NCBI RefSeq assembly: GCF_015832195.1
Contig: NC_052019.1
Location: forward strand, 5,379,685 to 5,443,684
DNA: 64,000 nucleotides
Reading direction: 5' to 3'
Source of the DNA: Motacilla alba alba
Taxonomy: Eukaryota > Chordata > Aves > Passeriformes > Motacillidae
Position 1 is the first letter of the stretch. Each line of letters starts with the position of its first letter. Made by a program: the position numbers and the translations under genes. Shown one piece after another: positions 61,201 through 64,000 of this stretch. The notes below the pieces were generated by a model. The model was not told where the DNA came from and made no database searches. It saw only the letters and a program-made list of their open reading frames with translations.

Positions 61201-64000
61201 AGGTGATAGAGGAGAGATGCATGAAGACATTCCCAGACCTCCACAAGGCTGCCAGGGACCCTCCCCTGGGCTACAGGAAGTGCCTCTCCCCATACTTTGG
61301 CTGTAAAGTCAGTTTTGTAGTTCAGAACTTAATTAAGAGTTTCAGTTTGAACTGGAGGAGACAGAGAGACTTTTTTTCTGTACGAGCCGTAAACCTCAAA
61401 ATCTAATTATGATGTCCTGCTCACTAAGGAGTGCAGGTAGGAGGGTGGCTTCCCAGACACTGAGTGAAAGTGAGAGCTGAGCTCAGGAATCCCAGGGAAG
61501 GGTTGAGGGATGTCATAAAAGGATGCAATTGCTCCACAGGCAGCTACAGAGGTGACAGAGCCAAACTCTTCTTGATTATGGAAGTTGATGTAACGTGAGG
61601 CACCAGCCACAAATTGCAGTTTGGGAGGTTTGGGTTGAGCACCTCTCCTTCAAGAGGTGGGTCTTGGAGAGACAGAGGAGGTGGGGGTTAAAATTTGGCC
61701 AAAACCATGTCTGATCCACTGGTGATATTCTTGCCTAAGACATTCTGGATGTCCCTATCTCTGATTCAGGTGCAAAAAGCAGAAATAAGATACTTCAGTC
61801 TTTTTTTTTTTTCTGATAATCTTCTAAGACCCTCTGCTTTATTTTCAAAGCGTCTTAAGACAGAAGTACCTGCTGGTTTCCCTCAAGATGTAGCTTCCTC
61901 ATAATTTTTGAAAATGATCCATGCCTTTTCTCTTCATACAAACCAGATTCAGGTTTTAGGGTATGAATTTACTTTAATCAAATTATCAATTGACATGGTC
62001 TCATGTTAATGCAAATCAAGTGCATTTTTTTTGGCCCTGGAAAGTTAAAATGATATCATATTTTAAAAGATGCTGTATTCTGCTGGGGAGATGTACAAGT
62101 ATTCTGAACTTTGCTATTGAGATTAAGTTTATCTCACCTGCCATTTGCTCAGCAGGCCTGGCTAGATAATAATTACCTTGGCCACACTTCATTCAATAAG
62201 CATTTCTCCTTTCTTTAGTACAAACTGCATTTCTTTGCTAAAGTAAAATAACATTGAGCCCAACAGAACACAAAGAGGTTTTATTTTTGTTGATTGATCA
62301 AAAATCAGCTGGTCACATTTCCAAACTTTCTAACAGCGACCCATAGTCCCCATTTAGCAATAGCAAATCAGGAGCACAGATATGTTATAGCTATTCACAG
62401 TAAGCAGAGGAGGAGAGGATACCTACAGAAAACAACTTGGGTTCCAAATGGGGTGAATTCTCTCATGAGTTGTCCATTTCTGTGAATGGACAACTGGAAA
62501 TGGAAAAATGGAAAAATTTCTGCCCTGTTACCAAGAGAGTCCTTGACAGTTTTAACATTTGAGGAGTGACATCCAGCCCTTAGGAGCTTCATCTCCATGG
62601 ACACTGTGGGCCTGGGGACTCTGCAGTTTTTTCAAGCCTAATCTCTCTCCCCATCATGCAAAGAGAGGGAACCTGAATTGCCTGGAGGAGCAGCTGGAGC
62701 TCCAGGGCACGAAAATGTGGGAGGCACACATGTGCTTCCAGGTAGCCCATGGCCAGAGAATGTTGGCTGACAGGAGGCAGGTATCTAGCAGCTCAGGGTG
62801 CTGCCAGGACACAGCAAAAGAGGTCAGTCACCGCTGTCCCCATGAAAAGGACACTGAAAAGGGTCATGTCAGCACAGCCCCATGTGACACCAGGCTATTC
62901 ACCTGAGGCAGGCATAAAAATGAAACACAGTTCCTAACATGACATCAATGGGGGTTAAATGGGGAAAAAACCCCGAAAAGCTGTTTGGAGAAATTGCTGA
63001 GTCAATCCACCCCTCCATCAATGCTCTCTGAACCTGCCTGGCTCCCTTCACAGTGCATAGGGATGATGTCCCTGCGGATTTTCCCCCCTCCCAGCCAACT
63101 TCATCCACTGTCCGTCCCACCAGCCAAGGTTTTCCCTCTCTTGCCTCATCTGGCAGACACTGCCTGTACTAATTAACCAGAAACTGAGGCTCACTACTGC
63201 AGCACAGAGAGCGGGGCTGAGGTGGCAGCAGCAGGACAGACGGCAGCAGAAGGCTCTGACAGCGTCTCCAAATTGGAAGGAGATAGGTCTTTTTCATTCT
63301 TATACATGATTTCACTTCAAAAAAAGACAAAGATGTGAGCTGACTTTGAGAGGAAGGAGGAATTCATTGAGGCAAGAAGCCCAGCCTGGGAGTTCAGACC
63401 CAGAGGATGGATGCTCAGATGCCATGAAGCAGTCCTGGGGTGCTCAGCCAAAGGGACAGGACTGGAAGAGGAGCCCAGCTCTGAGTCCTCCTTTGGAGGG
63501 AGGAATTGAGCTCAGCTTGGAGGCTGCTGATGGCCCTTCTTCTAATGTGGTGCTTGGGAGAATTGCAGCTCCAAGGACTGGAATGCATCTTCAGTACATG
63601 AGTGACTGTGACTCCTATGGGGAAAGGAGATGAAAGCGATTTGGTAGATCACTAATGGCACCAGTTCTCTATCCATGCAGGACCATAGAGGTGGAGCCTG
63701 ATTCAAACTGCAGCCTTCAGGTGGACCAGTGCAAGGCCAGGAATTGATTTGGAGTGTTTTTCTTAGAGAACAGCGATGGGTTTGTGCTGCTGCTACAGCT
63801 GGGTTACACCAAACCCCACCAGCACAGGTCTGTGAGTGAGTCAGTCCCTGCCAGTGTGCAGCCACTGTTCTGCCAGTGCTAAAGACCCACCCTACACACA
63901 CCAGCGAGCAGAAAGCCCCCAGTGTCAGCTCCAGGCAACACACAGGCACCACATTCTCCTCCTCCACATACGTGCTTCCAGACTGCAAACTCATTAGATG

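Larger units (their letters stand above)
54601..64000. other. no gene recognised upstream of THNSL2
   Basis: Besides the CR1 tail, CTCF-like sites and A/T tracts, the sequence is unique and non-coding by eye. A TATA-like ctataaaaac at about 59210-59220 precedes a 115-codon ATG frame (59242-59589) of no recognised family. FABP1, the upstream neighbour in mammals, was looked for and not seen. Confidence 0.5.

Noticed and set aside
54601..64000. Search for FABP1, the mammalian upstream neighbour of THNSL2
   Set aside because: No fatty-acid-binding-protein exon was recognised on either strand.

Overview
This is vertebrate nuclear DNA, most probably from a bird. The evidence is a spliced gene with GT-AG introns, mostly CpG-depleted DNA with a few CpG-rich islands, many simple repeats and poly(A)/poly(T) runs, and at least seven truncated copies that read like avian CR1 LINE 3' ends (phrases such as 'ttggaagggacc', 'ccagggatggggcatccac' and 'gtcccttccaaccc'). 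There are no operons, ribosome binding sites, tRNAs or CRISPR arrays. I cannot name the species.

Only one protein-coding gene is recognised with confidence: THNSL2 (threonine synthase-like 2), on the minus strand. Its coding sequence is complete in eight exons between 53748 (ATG) and 45938 (stop). The exons join in phase to 1452 nt, or 483 amino acids. The active-site Lys113 and the phosphate-binding SGDTG loop are intact. A CpG island at 54230-54600 is the likely promoter. A poly(A) signal lies at 45700-45705. Intron 1 carries three head-to-tail 105-bp repeats and a full CTCF core match, and the 3' UTR carries a 41-bp tandem duplication.

Left of THNSL2 (1-45.7 kb) I recognise no gene. The region holds CR1 fragments, a 770-bp CA/GACA-type microsatellite (6.2-7.0 kb), GC-rich islands (about 5.0, 8.4, 18.3, 33-34 and 37.5 kb) and several AT-rich low-repeat stretches that look like conserved non-coding elements. 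In human, THNSL2 has FOXI3 downstream and FABP1 upstream. If that order holds here, the left part belongs to the THNSL2-FOXI3 interval and could hold distant enhancers; this is inference. The best hint of a new transcript is three exon-like blocks on the minus strand at 26119-26033, 25686-25537 and 25248-25158. They have good splice sites, matching phase, a stop codon and an ATTAAA signal, but no recognised homology.

Right of THNSL2 (54.6-64 kb) no gene is recognised. There are two convergent CTCF-like sites near 57.6 and 58.2 kb, one CR1 tail and poly(A)/poly(T) tracts. No coherent novel multi-gene system is visible. The interesting material is the candidate transcript, the repeat structures and the regulatory-looking elements.
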